Assembly (NCBI GenBank): GCA_940747215.1
Contig: CALNWS010000015.1
Location: 1 to 64,000 of the forward strand
Reading direction: 5' to 3'
DNA from: an uncultured Paraburkholderia sp.
GTDB taxonomy: Bacteria; Pseudomonadota; Gammaproteobacteria; Burkholderiales; Burkholderiaceae
DNA: 64,000 nt
How positions within the stretch are numbered: position 1 is the first letter of the stretch; each line of letters begins with the position of its first letter. Positions 19,848-29,585 of the stretch are shown here, one piece after another. A program made the position numbers and the translations under genes. The notes beneath the pieces were generated by a model, which was not told the origin of the DNA, searched no databases, and saw only the letters and a program-made list of their open reading frames with translations.

Positions 19848-20083
19848 GGAACAAAGTCCGTTCGATTAGGTTGATGTCAGGTTGACGCAGACTGACACGC
19901 GGCGGCGGGTGGCGGCCATGCCGGTCATGCAGAAAGAGCCCGAATATGCGGGTAAATCCTGATGACCCAATACCGCCGAGACATGTCAGTGCATAACGAA
20001 AGTGAATGATCGTGCTTGTATTTGCGGACTCGGATCGCGCAGGTCGAAAACGCGACTGGCCACACACACTGGAGGAGCATCGC

Positions 20084-20856
20084 ATGTCTGTGAAGGACCT
20101 GTTTCAACTGGACGGCAAGGTTGCATTGATCACCGGCGGCTCGCGCGAACTCGGCCTGCAGATGGCCGAAGCGCTCGGCGAATGGGCTGCCGCGTCGCGA
20201 TCACGGCGCGCAAGGCGGACGAGCTGGCCGAGGCGAAAGCGCATCTGCAAGGCAAGGGCATCGAGGTGCAGACACTCGTCAACGATCTGCAGCGTTTCGA
20301 AGGGATTCCAAAGCTCGTCGACGACGTGCTTGGCCATCATGGACACATCGACATTTTCGTGAACAACGCGGGGGCGACGTGGAACGCGCCGGCCGAGGAC
20401 TATCCCGGCGAAGCGTGGCGCAAGGTGATGAACCTGAACATCAACGCGCCGTTTTTCCTCGCGCGCGAAGTGGGCAAGCGCAGCATGATTCCGCGGCGCG
20501 CGGGCAAGATCTTCAACATCGCTTCGGTGGCAAGGCTCAAGGGTTCGCCGCCGGGCACGAATACGATTGCGTACAACACGTCGAAAGCCACGGCGATCAA
20601 TTTCACGCGCGCGCTTGCGGCGGAATGGGGCAAGTACAACATCAACGTGAACGCGATCTGCCCGGGCTTCTTTCCATCGAAGATGTCGGCGGGATTGCTC
20701 GACAAACTCGAAAACATGATCGTGTCGCACACGCCGTTGCAGTGTCTTAGCGGCGACGAAGATCTGAAAGGGCCGATCGTGTCTCTCGCAAGCGAAGCGT
20801 CGCGGCACATCACGGGCCAGTACTTCGCGGTGGATGGCGGCGCGATCGTCAATTGA
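20084..20856 (+). pseudogene. Short-chain dehydrogenase/reductase, single frameshift
   Basis: A FabG-like NAD(P)-dependent 3-hydroxyacyl or related oxidoreductase. A strong GGAGGAG precedes ATG 20084. The Rossmann start reads VALITGGSRELGLQMAEALG, with Glu where the second glycine of GGSxGLG is usual. One missing base near 20183 (GAATGG for GAAATGG) shifts the frame. Thereafter GCRVAITARKADELAEA, the NNAG motif, IFNIAS (active Ser) and AYNTSKAT (Tyr and Lys) are intact to the stop. The catalytic half is pristine, so the lesion is recent. Confidence 0.85.
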
Positions 20857-20943
20857 ACCGGCTTGCCTCGCTGGATGCAGTCAGCGCGGCGCGTGAGTTG
20901 CATGAACAGGGCACGAGAACACGCGCCGCGTCTGCAAAAAAAC

Positions 20944-22519
20944 ATGGGAACACCGATGAACGAACGCCATCATCCGCACTGGCCGCCGCAGGTGCCGTTG
21001 CATCTCACGTTGCCGCAAACCAATCTCTTCTACAACGCCGAAGTCTCGGCCACGCGCTTTCCCGACAAGCCGTTCATCGTCGTCTTCTACGACACGCCGC
21101 TCACGTTCCGTGCGTTCAGGGACGAGGCCGAGCGCATCGCCGGTTTTCTCCAGTAGGAATGCCAGGTCAAGGCGGGCGACCGCGTGTTGCTCTACATGCA
21201 GAACAGTCCGCAATGGGTGCTCGCTTACTACGGTATTCTGCGCGCGAACGCGGTCGTGGTGCCCGTCAATCCGATGAACATGACCGACGAGGTGCGTCAC
21301 TACGTCGAAGACAGTGGCGCTGCGACGATCATCGCACCGCAGTGCCTGTTCGCGAACGTCGAACCGCTGATCGGCAAGGGTCCCGGCCAAGGCATCGAGC
21401 ACGCGATCGTCGCGACCTATAGCGATTATGTGAATGGCACGTCGTCGATTCCCGTGCCCGAGATGATCGCCGCGCCGCGCAGGCGCTTCGATATCGCCGG
21501 CGTCACCGCGTGGGCCGACGTGCTCGAACGGAACATCGCGCCGAGTCCACTCACGGCCGGTCCCGACGACCTGTGCGTGATGCCCTATACGTCCGGCAAC
21601 GGACATGCAGGGCGGCATGAACAGTGCGCTCTTTCCCGGCGCAACGATCGTGCTGCTGCCACGGTGGGACTGCGACGCGGCTGCTGCATGCATGCAGAAG
21701 TATCGCGTCACCGCATGGCAGTCCATCTCGACGATGATGGTCGACTTCCTGTCGAACCCAAAGCTCGGCGACTACGATCTGTCGAGTCTGTCGGGCACGC
21801 GCAGCGGCGGCACGGCGATGCCCGACGCGATCGCGAGAAAGCTCAAGGCGCTGACCGGCCTCGATTACGTGGAATGCTACGGCATGTCCGAGACGATCGC
21901 GGGCACGCATATCAATCCGCCGCATCGTCCGAAGCCACAATGTCTCGGCATTCCGGTGTTCGACGTCGACTCGCGCATCGTCGATCCGGTCACGCTTGAA
22001 GAGTTGCCGCAAGGCGAAACCGGCGAGATCGTCACGCATGCGCCGCAGGTTATGCAAGGCTAATGGCGCAATCCGAAAGCGACCGAGGAGGCGTTCATCG
22101 AACTCGACGGCAAGCGGTTTCTGCGCACTGGCGATCTCAGCCATATCGACGAGGACGGTTACTTCTTCATGACCGACCGCCTGAAACGCATGATCAACGC
22201 GTTGGGTTACAAGGTCTGGCCGGCGGAAGTCGAGGCGCTGATGTACCGGCATCCCGCGATTCACGAAGTGTGCGTGATCGGCGTGCGGGACCTGAAGCGC
22301 GGCGAAACGGTGAAGGCGCTCGTCGTGCCGGCCGCTGCGCACGCGGGCACGGTGACGGAGCAGGAGATCATCGACTGGGCGCACGAACAGATGGCGTCGT
22401 ACGAGGCACCGCGCATCGTCGAGTTCGTCGCGTCGCTGCCGAAGTCGGGCAGCGGTAAGATCCTCTGGCGCAAATTGCAGGAAGAGGACGTGGCGCGCTC
22501 GGCTGCGTCCGGACTCTGA
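20944..22519 (+). pseudogene. AMP-dependent fatty acyl-CoA synthetase, degraded
   Basis: An acyl-CoA ligase activating a fatty acid with ATP. N-terminal FYNAEVSATRFPDKPFIVVF runs to a TAG at 21154 (glutamine expected). The frame continues GDRVLLYMQNSPQWVLAYYG. At about 21600 the P-loop (TSGTTGKPKG type) and about 45 residues are deleted, jumping to MQGGMNSALFPGATIVLLPR. Motifs VECYGMSETIAGTH, the TAA at 22061, FLRTGDLSHIDEDGYFFMTD and the C-terminal lysine loop SGSGKILWRKL follow. Loss of the ATP-binding loop makes it inactive. It pairs with the upstream SDR. Confidence 0.85.
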
Positions 22520-22619
22520 GCGCGGTTCATGGCAAACGGCGGCCTAGCGCCTGCACCCCGCACGGGCACGCATACGACCCGAATTGCGGTTTGGCTGTAA
22601 GCTGTCAGTGACGGATTCA

Positions 22620-23527
22620 CGAGCCACATCGCGTGTTTCGTTGCGGTGAAGCAAAAGTAAGCGATCGTCATTGTCACGCCATAACTCACCTGGCCGACGT
22701 AGCTGTCGAAGAGGCTCAGGTGCACTTCACGCACGGCATAGGTCGTGAAGTAATTCGACACGTACGTGGCGATCTTCCAGAACACCATGATGATGACGCC
22801 CGTGAATACGCGTCCCTTGTATTCGACGAGTTGTGTCCAGAAGCGCACGGCGCGGTGCGTGCTACACGTCCTGCATCTGCCGCTTCTGTTGCGCCTGTTC
22901 GAACATCGGCGTTTCGTCGACCGAGCGGCGCACGTACCAGCCAACCGGTGCGATCAGCAGACCGAATGCGAAGGCGAGACGCCACGCGCCGTCGAAAATC
23001 TGCTGCTGCGTGAACACGCTCGTGAGTGCAATGCCGATGAGGCCCGCGATCAGCGTGCCGCCGCCTTGCGACATCTGCTGGAACGAGCCGTAGAAACCCT
23101 TGCGCGACGCCGGCGCATTCTCGACGAGCATCGCGACCGTGCCGCCGATTTCGCTGCCTGCGAAGAAGCCCTGAATCAGCCGGCCGAGCACGATGATGAG
23201 CGGCGCGGGAACGACGGTGCCCGCCGCCATCAGAAGCAAGGTCAGGCTGAGCGCTTTCTTGCGGCCGACGCGGTCTGCATAGCGGCCGAGCACGAGCGCA
23301 CCGAGTGGATGCACGAGAAAACCGATGGCGAAAGTGATGAAGGTGAGAATGAGTGCGGCGAACTCGGAACTGGCGGGGGAAAACGTGTGGGAAATGGGAA
23401 CCGCGAAGATGCCGTATGCGATGAAATCGTAAATCTCCAGCACATTGCCAACCAACGCTGCCGCAACGGCGCGTTGGCCTGGCGACGAGATCGTTCGTCG
23501 GTGCTCGACGTTGTCGTGACCGTTCAT
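22620..23527 (-). pseudogene. MFS transporter (metabolite:H+ symporter family), C-terminally truncated
   Basis: An inner-membrane symporter for a dicarboxylate-like or aromatic acid. The first 220 residues are intact from MNGHDNVEHRRT: helix 1 NVLEIYDFIAYGIFAVPISH, the MFS loop motif GRYADRVGRKKAL, GFFAGSEIGGTVAMLVENAP and GFYGSFQQMSQGGGTLIAGL. After FEQAQQKRQMQDV the frame breaks. A second frame continues through YKGRVFTGVIIMVFWKIATY to YGVTMTIAYF, where family resemblance ends. About the last 120 residues are absent. It is convergent with the acyl-CoA synthetase. Confidence 0.8.
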
Positions 23528-23664
23528 TTTTTCGCCTCCTCACGTTTAGTTCGTCATGTGGTCCCGTGTAGGTACACTAAACGCGAGGCGCGCGAAGGCA
23601 CGCATACTCTTCAAAAATGACAGCTATAATTTTGCGGCATAGCCTGTCTTCAGACCAGAAAAAC

Positions 23665-24560
23665 ATGGAATTACGACACCTTCGGTACTTTCTTGCGGTG
23701 GCGTATTACGGAAGCGTGGTGGAGGCGGCACGCCGGCTTCATATCGTGCAACCCGCATTGAGCCGCTAGATTCGCGGTCTCGAAGAGGAACTCGGTGGCG
23801 AACTCTTTCACCGCAACGCCAAAGGCGTGCAACTGACGAAACCGGGCGAACAGTTCGCGATCGACGCGCGGCGCGTGCTGAGCGAAGTCGAAGCGGCGCG
23901 CGGGGTTTATCGGGCACGTTGAGAATCAGGCTCGCGCCGAATTACAACTGGCATCCCGCTACGCTGAAACCCGTGCGCGAATTCAGATCGACGCATCCCG
24001 ACGTGACGATCACTCTCGAACCGGGCCTTGCCGCGAAGCAGATTGCGCGCATCACCGACGGCAGTCTCGACGGCGGTTTTCTCGCGTGGCGCGATCCGTA
24101 CGATCCCACCTTTTCCGCACTCAAGTTGTTCGATTGCGATCTGAAACTCGCCATGCCGCGTAACGCCGACGGCTCGATGCCGAACGTGCCCGCGCGTCTG
24201 GCCGATCTGAAGGACGAACCGTTCATGTGATTTGCGCGCGAAGTCGCACCAGCGTACTACGACTTTCTGATTCACCAGTGCCAGCTATCGGGTTTCTCGC
24301 CGCGCATCATGCCGATTGGCGGCATCTCGACGATACTCGGGCTCGTGGCAGCGGGAATGGGTTACGCGATCGTGCCGGGCGCGTCCGTGTATAGCTGCCC
24401 GAATCAGGTGGCGCTCATGTCGCACGCCGATCTGAATCTGACGTACCCGGTGGAATTCGTGTGGCGCTCCGATGCGGTCAATCCGGTGCTCGACGAGTTC
24501 ATCGAAACGATTGGCGCCGTGGCTCAGGAACTGGCGTGTAGCTGGAAAGCGGAAGGCAGT
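23665..24560 (+). pseudogene. LysR-type transcriptional regulator (CbnR/CatR-like), degraded
   Basis: A LysR regulator divergent from the MFS gene, which it may have controlled. It starts MELRHLRYFLAVAYYGSVVE, with helix-turn-helix EAARRLHIVQPALSR. TAG at 23767 follows (Gln expected, then IRGLEEELGGELFHRN). A frameshift near 23920 leads to LRIRLAPNYNWHPATLKPVR. A TGA at 24228 falls before FAREVAPAYYDFLIHQC. The effector domain reaches ISTILGLVAAGMGYAIVPGA. The original stop is not identifiable because the frame runs on into the next region. Confidence 0.8.
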
Positions 24561-24599
24561 GCGCTTCGTAAGTCGCACGAAGCGCACGGTGTGCTGACG

Positions 24600-24755
24600 T
24601 TACTCCGTGCCGCGCACGATACGCAGATCGCATTCGACGCCGTCGCCGAGTGCTTCCAGTGCCTCGCGATACGGCTCGCTATCGTAAGCGGCAACGGCCG
24701 CTTCGTAGGTTGCGAGCTTCGTAGGTTGCGAATTCGATTACCACGGTGCGCTCTT
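24600..24755 (-). pseudogene. DUF1330 protein C-terminal fragment
   Basis: On the minus strand LKERTVVIEFATYEA continues, after a 16-bp duplication, as AVAAYDSEPYREALEALGDG and VECDLRIVRGTE before TAA. This matches the C-terminal half of the small ferredoxin-fold DUF1330 family. The N-terminal half is missing; homology begins directly at the end of the PAP2 remnant. Confidence 0.65.
24700..24731 (+). repeat. 16-bp tandem duplication in DUF1330 fragment
   Basis: GCTTCGTAGGTTGCGA is present twice, perfectly adjacent. Removing one copy rejoins the DUF1330 frame (IEFATYEAAVAAYDSEPY). Confidence 0.95.
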
Positions 24756-25364
24756 TCAGGCCTTGCTCATGCCAGTGAGGTGCCAGCGTGCGGGCAACGT
24801 TCGCACGAGTACGTAGGCGATCACGCCGTAGGTGGCGATCGAACCCGAGGTGTGTCCGCTCGGAAAACTCCAGCCTTGGGCGGTGGCGAGCGTCGTGTCC
24901 CAGACGGGCCGCGTGCGGCGTATCAGGTGCTTGAGCGTGATGTTGAGCAGGGCATGCCGCCCGACGCTGCAACGACCGCGCAGGCGAGCAGAACGTGGCG
25001 TTTGCGCGCGAGTAGCGCGGTAGGTAGTCAGCACGCACCAGATCGCAAGCAGCCACGGATCGCCGAGATGCGTGATCTGCGCGAAAACGCGCTTCACGTC
25101 CGGTGCGATGGCGCTGCCGAGTGCGTGAGCAATCGCGATGTCGTCCGTGGAAAACTGCGGATGTGTGAGAAGCGCGTTAACGGTATACGCAAACGTGGCG
25201 ACGGCGACGGCCACGGCCACCACACACAGGCCGATACGTATGCCCGCGCGAAACGGCAGCTTGGTCTTGCGGATCATGACGAACGCCACGCTCCATGCAA
25301 TCAGAAGCATTGCGCTCATCAGCGTGAGCGGAGACTGGCCAGCCAGCGCTGCGACGAGCGTCAT
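24756..25364 (-). pseudogene. PAP2-superfamily lipid phosphatase, truncated
   Basis: An inner-membrane phosphatidic acid or undecaprenyl-pyrophosphate phosphatase-like protein. It starts MTLVAALAGQSPLTLMSAML, overlapping the metallophosphoesterase stop by ATGA. Helix segments are followed by HLGDPWLLAIWCVLTT, a frameshift, then motif 1 LKHLIRRTRP and motif 2 FPSGHTSGSIATYG. The third catalytic motif (SRxxxxxH type) is missing because the gene runs into the DUF1330 fragment after GMSKA. Confidence 0.8.
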
Positions 25365-26227
25365 AGGAGCGTGGCTCGTCCGGCGCCGTTCGACGCGGTG
25401 TGCGCGTTGGCGTCGTCCCTGTTGGCGAACGCGAGCGTGTGATCGAGCACGGGCACGAATTCCTGCGCAGCGTCCTCGTAGTCGTAACGCGCGAGAACCG
25501 CGCTGCGTTCGCCCGGCGCTTTCGCGTCGTAACGCAACAGATTGACGGAATTGCAGATGCCGCCGCGAACGCGCGTGGAGAGCGCCGTGCCTGCCTGCAC
25601 GGCCCATACAGGGCGAGGCAGCATGGCGCGTTCGTGTAGCGGCAGCACATAAGGCAAATGGACGTGGCCGCCCATGATCACGTCGGTGCCCGCTTGCGAC
25701 CATGCGGGCACGGCGTGCTCGCGTCCGTGCAGCAGATTGTGAGTGTCGTCGCCGGTGACGGCCGCAACGGGTTGATGCGTGACCACCACGCGCAATTGCG
25801 CGGGCGTGGCCTGCCGCAACCGCTGCGATACGCGCTCGACCTGATCGAGGGAAACTTCGCCGTCCGTGTGCCGCGAAGGCCGCGTGGTGTTCACGCCGAT
25901 CACGAGAAAGTCGGCCGATTCGAACACCGGCTCCAGATTCGCGCCGAACACGCGCCTGTGGCCCGCGTACGGTTGCAGCACGCGCGCGAACACGTTGTAG
26001 AGCGGAATATCGTGATTACCGGGTATGACGAGAAGCGGTGTGCCGACGAGGCGTTCGACGAAGCGCTGTGCCGCGTCGAACTGACTTCGCCTTGCGCGTT
26101 GCGTGATGTCGCCGGACATCACTACGAGCTGGGGCTTTTCGCGCGAGGCGAGCCGCAGGAGCGCTTCCACGACATCAGGCTTCTCGGTGCCGAAGTGCGG
26201 ATCGGAAATCTGGAGCAACAGCGTCAT
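25361..26227 (-). CDS. Metallophosphoesterase (calcineurin-like)
   Basis: An intact 288-residue dimetal phosphoesterase of the calcineurin-like superfamily, resembling bacterial cyclic-nucleotide or UDP-diacylglucosamine-type hydrolases; the substrate is not established. All five metal motifs are present in order: ISDPHFG near residue 8, SGDIT near 38, PGNHD near 68, VVTHQPV near 148 and GGHVH near 187. The start at 26227 overlaps the stop of the upstream diacylglycerol kinase remnant (ATGA), and its stop overlaps the PAP2 start. This looks like a three-gene phospholipid-related operon in which only the middle gene survives. Confidence 0.92.
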   Translation of the reverse strand: MTLLLQISDPHFGTEKPDVVEALLRLASREKPQLVVMSGDITQRARRSQFDAAQRFVERLVGTPLLVIPGNHDIPLYNVFARVLQPYAGHRRVFGANLEPVFESADFLVIGVNTTRPSRHTDGEVSLDQVERVSQRLRQATPAQLRVVVTHQPVAAVTGDDTHNLLHGREHAVPAWSQAGTDVIMGGHVHLPYVLPLHERAMLPRPVWAVQAGTALSTRVRGGICNSVNLLRYDAKAPGERSAVLARYDYEDAAQEFVPVLDHTLAFANRDDANAHTASNGAGRATLL

Positions 26228-27218
26228 GAACGGTTCAGGGCGGTGACTCCGGCTTCCGGTTTGAGGAGATAGAGCGGCGTTTCGCCGACGCGAAATTCTA
26301 ACGGCAGATGCATGTGCGCGACTTCGCCATCCATCGCAATCTTCACGCGCTTGTGTATCCGCGTGGTATGCGTGACGGTGAAGCGTCGAAAGCCGAAGCC
26401 CACGACGTTATCCGCGTCGCTCATACGGCTCAGTGCGCCGCGCAGCGTAAGGCCAATCTGCGCGAGGCGGCCGATCGCGCGCGGTGCCACTAGCAATCCC
26501 TAGGCCAGCAGCGGCGCTTCGGCCGCGCCGACCTGTTCGAGCTGCAGCCGGTTATTCGCGACGCGACGAATAGCGTGGACGTGCGCAACTCGCGCATCGT
26601 ATCTTCGTGTTCGATATGCAGACGCAGGTGACGATGCGGCTGCACGAGCGTGGCGGCCGCCGACCACAACGCGACGAGCCGGCTGCGGCCAAACTGCTGC
26701 TTGTAGGTTTCGCGGTGTTCGAGGAGCTTCGGATACAGGCCGAGGCTCGCGTTGACGAGGAACATGTGATCGTTGACGAAGCCCACCTGCACGGGATGTG
26801 CACGGGCATTCAGCAGCAGGTCGATGGCCTTCGCGGGTTCGGCGGGAATGCCGTGATCGCGGCTGAAGTAGTTGAAGGTGCCGCGCGGCGGCACGCCGAA
26901 CGGGCAGCCGCTGCCGAGCACGGCCTGCGCGACGGCGCACAGCGTGCCTTCGCCGCCTGCGCCCACGACGACGGTGCCGCGCGCCTTCGCGAGTTTCACC
27001 GCACGCTGCGCGGTGGCCGCGAGCTGCGACGGGTCGTCGACCATGATCAGTTCATAGGCGCGTTGTGCGCGCCCGAGCGTTTCATCGATCAGCTCGGCGG
27101 TGAGTTCACCCTGTTTGCGCCCGGAACCCGCATTCATGACGAACACGAAGGGCGTGTCGGGTGCGAGTTCGAGCGGCGCGCCATGCTCGGGCTGAACCTG
27201 CGGGTCGGCGAATGACAT
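26224..27218 (-). pseudogene. Diacylglycerol kinase family lipid kinase, degraded
   Basis: A soluble DAGK_cat-type lipid kinase. N-terminal FVFVMNAGSGRKQGEL leads to the nucleotide loop GAGGEGTLCAVAQAVLGSG (GGDGT type, with Glu for Asp) and PRGTFNYFSRDHGIPAEPAK. A frameshift near 26545 separates LFVASR from NNRLQLEQVGAAEAPLLA. A TAG at 26500 (Gln expected) then precedes GLLVAPRAIGRLAQIGL and the C-terminal domain VKIAMDGEVAHMHLPLEF. It is first in the probable operon with the metallophosphoesterase and PAP2 genes. Confidence 0.85.
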
Positions 27219-27314
27219 GTGTCGTGTTCTCTCGCAATGATGTCGCTGCGGCCGATCCGGTTCGGCCACAGTGCGACTGACATTGCGATTCTGTAATGTT
27301 GAGCCGAAGCCGCT

Positions 27315-27709
27315 TCAATCTTTCGGCAGCGTCGAGTTGCGCACACGGCCGCTCGCGCGGCGGCGCGGTTTGGGCTCGACGCCGATACGGGTCGCGAGCG
27401 AGCACAAGTGCCGTCAACTGTTCGGCGATGGGTTCGAAAGCCGGATCGTCCTGCGGCACATAGAGCCATTTGCCGAACACCGGATGTTTGCGCAACGCGG
27501 GTATCTCTTCGATGAGCGCATCGTGCCGGTCCTGCGACGTGCAGACGAGCAGACCATTCCAGGGCTTCGCTCGATCGGCGACGACGAGGCAGCAGACCGT
27601 CAAGATACGCGGCGTCGCAACCGAACATGCGTCGGCAAACGGAAGTCTCGTCCTGCTCGAACGGGTCGAAAATCCACAGCAGGGAGTTACTGATCGTGGA
27701 TGGCATAAG
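27315..27709 (-). pseudogene. TfoX/Sxy N-terminal-like protein, frameshifted
   Basis: A small protein starting MPSTISNSLLWIFDPFEQDE and containing the TfoX-like FGCDAAYLDGL. A frameshift then leads to CLVVADRAKPWNGLLVCTSQ, EEIPALRKHPVFGKWLYVPQ, FEPIAEQLTALVLARDP and, after another small indel, RIGVEPKPRRRASGRVRNST. Homologues are annotated as TfoX-family or hypothetical; a link to competence is not shown here. Two frameshifts make it non-functional. Confidence 0.6.
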
Positions 27710-27798
27710 TGATGAACGCTGCGCTGCAGGCGCAGAAATTGATGGGCGGCCTCGCGACACTATACTTTGCTTTGCCGCTTTGCCTTGTGCGCGCTATC

Positions 27799-28769
27799 TC
27801 AACCCGGCCTCTTTGCGCCGTTCATGCCGGTGCGTGGCGTGTGCCCTAGATTCTCGACGAGAAAATCGACGAAGCGGCGCACGCGTAGCGACAGATGACG
27901 CTTGTGTGGATAGAGCAGCACAAACGGGCGCGAGGCGCCGCCGAGTTTCGGCAGCACTTCTATCAGCGCGCCGCTCGCCAGATCTTTTTCGACCACGAAG
28001 CGGTAGGTCTGAAAGAGCCCCGCGCCATTGCGCGCGAGCGTGACACCGCCGAGCATGTCACCCGCGCAGGTGTAGCTGCCTTCGCTGAAATGCTCGTGCA
28101 TGTCCACGCCGCGGCCGAACATCCACGGTACCTTGCGGCCGCTGCTCGGCAGATCGAACTGGATGCATTCGTGATGCTTGAGGTCGTCGAGCGATTTCAG
28201 TCGGCCCGTGCGCGACAGATAGGCGGGACTTGCCACCACGACGAGTTCCGCGTCCTCGAGTCGAGATTCGAATCGCCCGGCGCGCGTCCGCGTACGGTGA
28301 GGTCGAAACCTTCGTCGGAGAAATCGATATTGCGGTTGCTAATGTGGACGTCCACCTGAACCTGCGGATGCTGCTCGCGGAACATCGGCAGAATCGGCAA
28401 CACGCGATAGTAGGCGTAGGGCGTGGGCAAGCTGATACGCAGCACGCCTGCCGCGGATGCCTGTTGGCCGGTCGCTTCGCGTTCTGCGTCGATCAGTTGA
28501 CCGAGTGCTTCGCGGCAGCGCTCGTAATAGGTACTTCCAGCGTCGGTCAGGCGGATGCGGCGCGTGGTTCTGACGAAAAGACGCACTTCCATGCGTTCTT
28601 CGAGCCGCGAAACGGAGCGGCTTACCGCAGCAGGCGTGACGCCCGCTGCGGTAGCGGCTTCCGTGAAGCTCGACAGTTCGGCCGCGAGACAGAACAGCTC
28701 GATGCTGCCAAGCATCAGATCGTCAAACTGCCGCTTGCTGTTGCGTTCGATGATCCGCGGAGTGCTCAT
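27799..28769 (-). pseudogene. LysR-type transcriptional regulator, single frameshift
   Basis: A LysR regulator of the AaeR/DsdC-like group. The helix-turn-helix reads ELSSFTEAATAAGVTPAAVS and RSVSRLEERMEVRLFVRTTR. The effector domain starts VLRISLPTPYAYYRVLPILP. A small deletion near 28255 shifts the frame between DSNLDS and LEDAELVVVASPAYLSRTGR; the rest runs intact to the stop (RFVDFLVENLGHTP). Only one lesion is seen. Upstream (28770-28991) is non-coding and contains an AT-rich TATATATACT element that may belong to its promoter. Confidence 0.8.
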
Positions 28770-28991
28770 GACGTGACGTACCTGATGGATGGAAGGCGTG
28801 CTTTGCCACACGGGCGGGGCGTTCGTGCCGAGTCATCAGTATATATAGTCAGTTGCTTCGCAATGCGCCGTTGGGGGTGCGCGGCGTCGGATGTGCTGAG
28901 CGAGAGGGCTCAAGATTCGTGTTCATGCGCGACGGCCGCGCACTCTGCAGACGCCGTCGCTTCACTACTCGCCGCTGCTGCGGATCGACAC

Positions 28992-29183
28992 TCAGTAGCA
29001 GACATACGACTTGCCGGTGCCGGAGAACTCGCACTGTCCGGAGCCGATCTGCTGAAGCATCGTGACGGTATCGGCGATCGCCTGATTGACCGTTTTCGCG
29101 TCACCGCTGACGGCGGCCATGGCTTCGTGGTCGAGTTCTTCGATGATTGCGAGATCCCGAATGGTGAGGGTCGAGGCAGTCAT
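28992..29183 (-). CDS. 63-residue peptide with double-glycine-like leader (RiPP/bacteriocin-like)
   Basis: An intact small gene with a strong GAAGGAGAAG seven bases before ATG. The N-terminal half (TLTIRDLAIIEELDHEAMAA followed by VSGD) resembles leader peptides cut after a GG/GA-type site: an amphipathic helix with ELxxEAMAxVSG spacing. The C-terminal 35 residues start AKTVNQAIADTVTMLQQIGS and end with QCEFSGTGKSYVCY, which carries two cysteines. Asp replaces the second glycine of the usual GG. No adjacent C39 peptidase, ABC exporter or modifying enzyme is visible. Similar Burkholderia peptides are annotated only as hypothetical; a secreted peptide role is inference. Confidence 0.6.
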   Translation of the reverse strand: MTASTLTIRDLAIIEELDHEAMAAVSGDAKTVNQAIADTVTMLQQIGSGQCEFSGTGKSYVCY

Positions 29184-29585
29184 GGCACTTCTCCTTCGAT
29201 GATGCGTGATGGGCGGGGACTCCGGCGTGTCGTGAACGGTGGCGTCCACACACCATCCATTGCAACGACTATGCCAGTTTTGAATGCCATCAACGCACAG
29301 CGGACGTGGAGCGCGGCTGGCCGGGCTTGCGCGTTCAGCGCATCGAAACTGATCCATCGTGCGACGGCGCAAGCACCATGCTTCTGTTGGCCGAATACCG
29401 ACACTCCGCCACACCACGCGACACCTTACCCAACGCTGGGCGATTTCCGGCGACAATCACCGGCAGGTTCCGTGCATTTTTTGAGCGACGCTGCCGACCG
29501 GCATCGTTACCATTACCTGCACTGTTGCGGCGCACCTGAGCAACGGCCAACGCCGCGCTGTCGTGCGCACAACGGGATCGCCACC
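29184..29585. other. Intergenic region, divergent promoters expected
   Basis: About 400 bp separate the small peptide gene and the dehydratase remnant, which are transcribed away from each other. Open frames exist, but none has a domain or ribosome-binding site, so no gene is called. Confidence 0.5.

Noticed and set aside
24309-25442. 377-codon plus-strand frame extending from the LysR gene
   Set aside because: Only its first part is LysR; the rest is antisense to the PAP2 remnant and open by chance.
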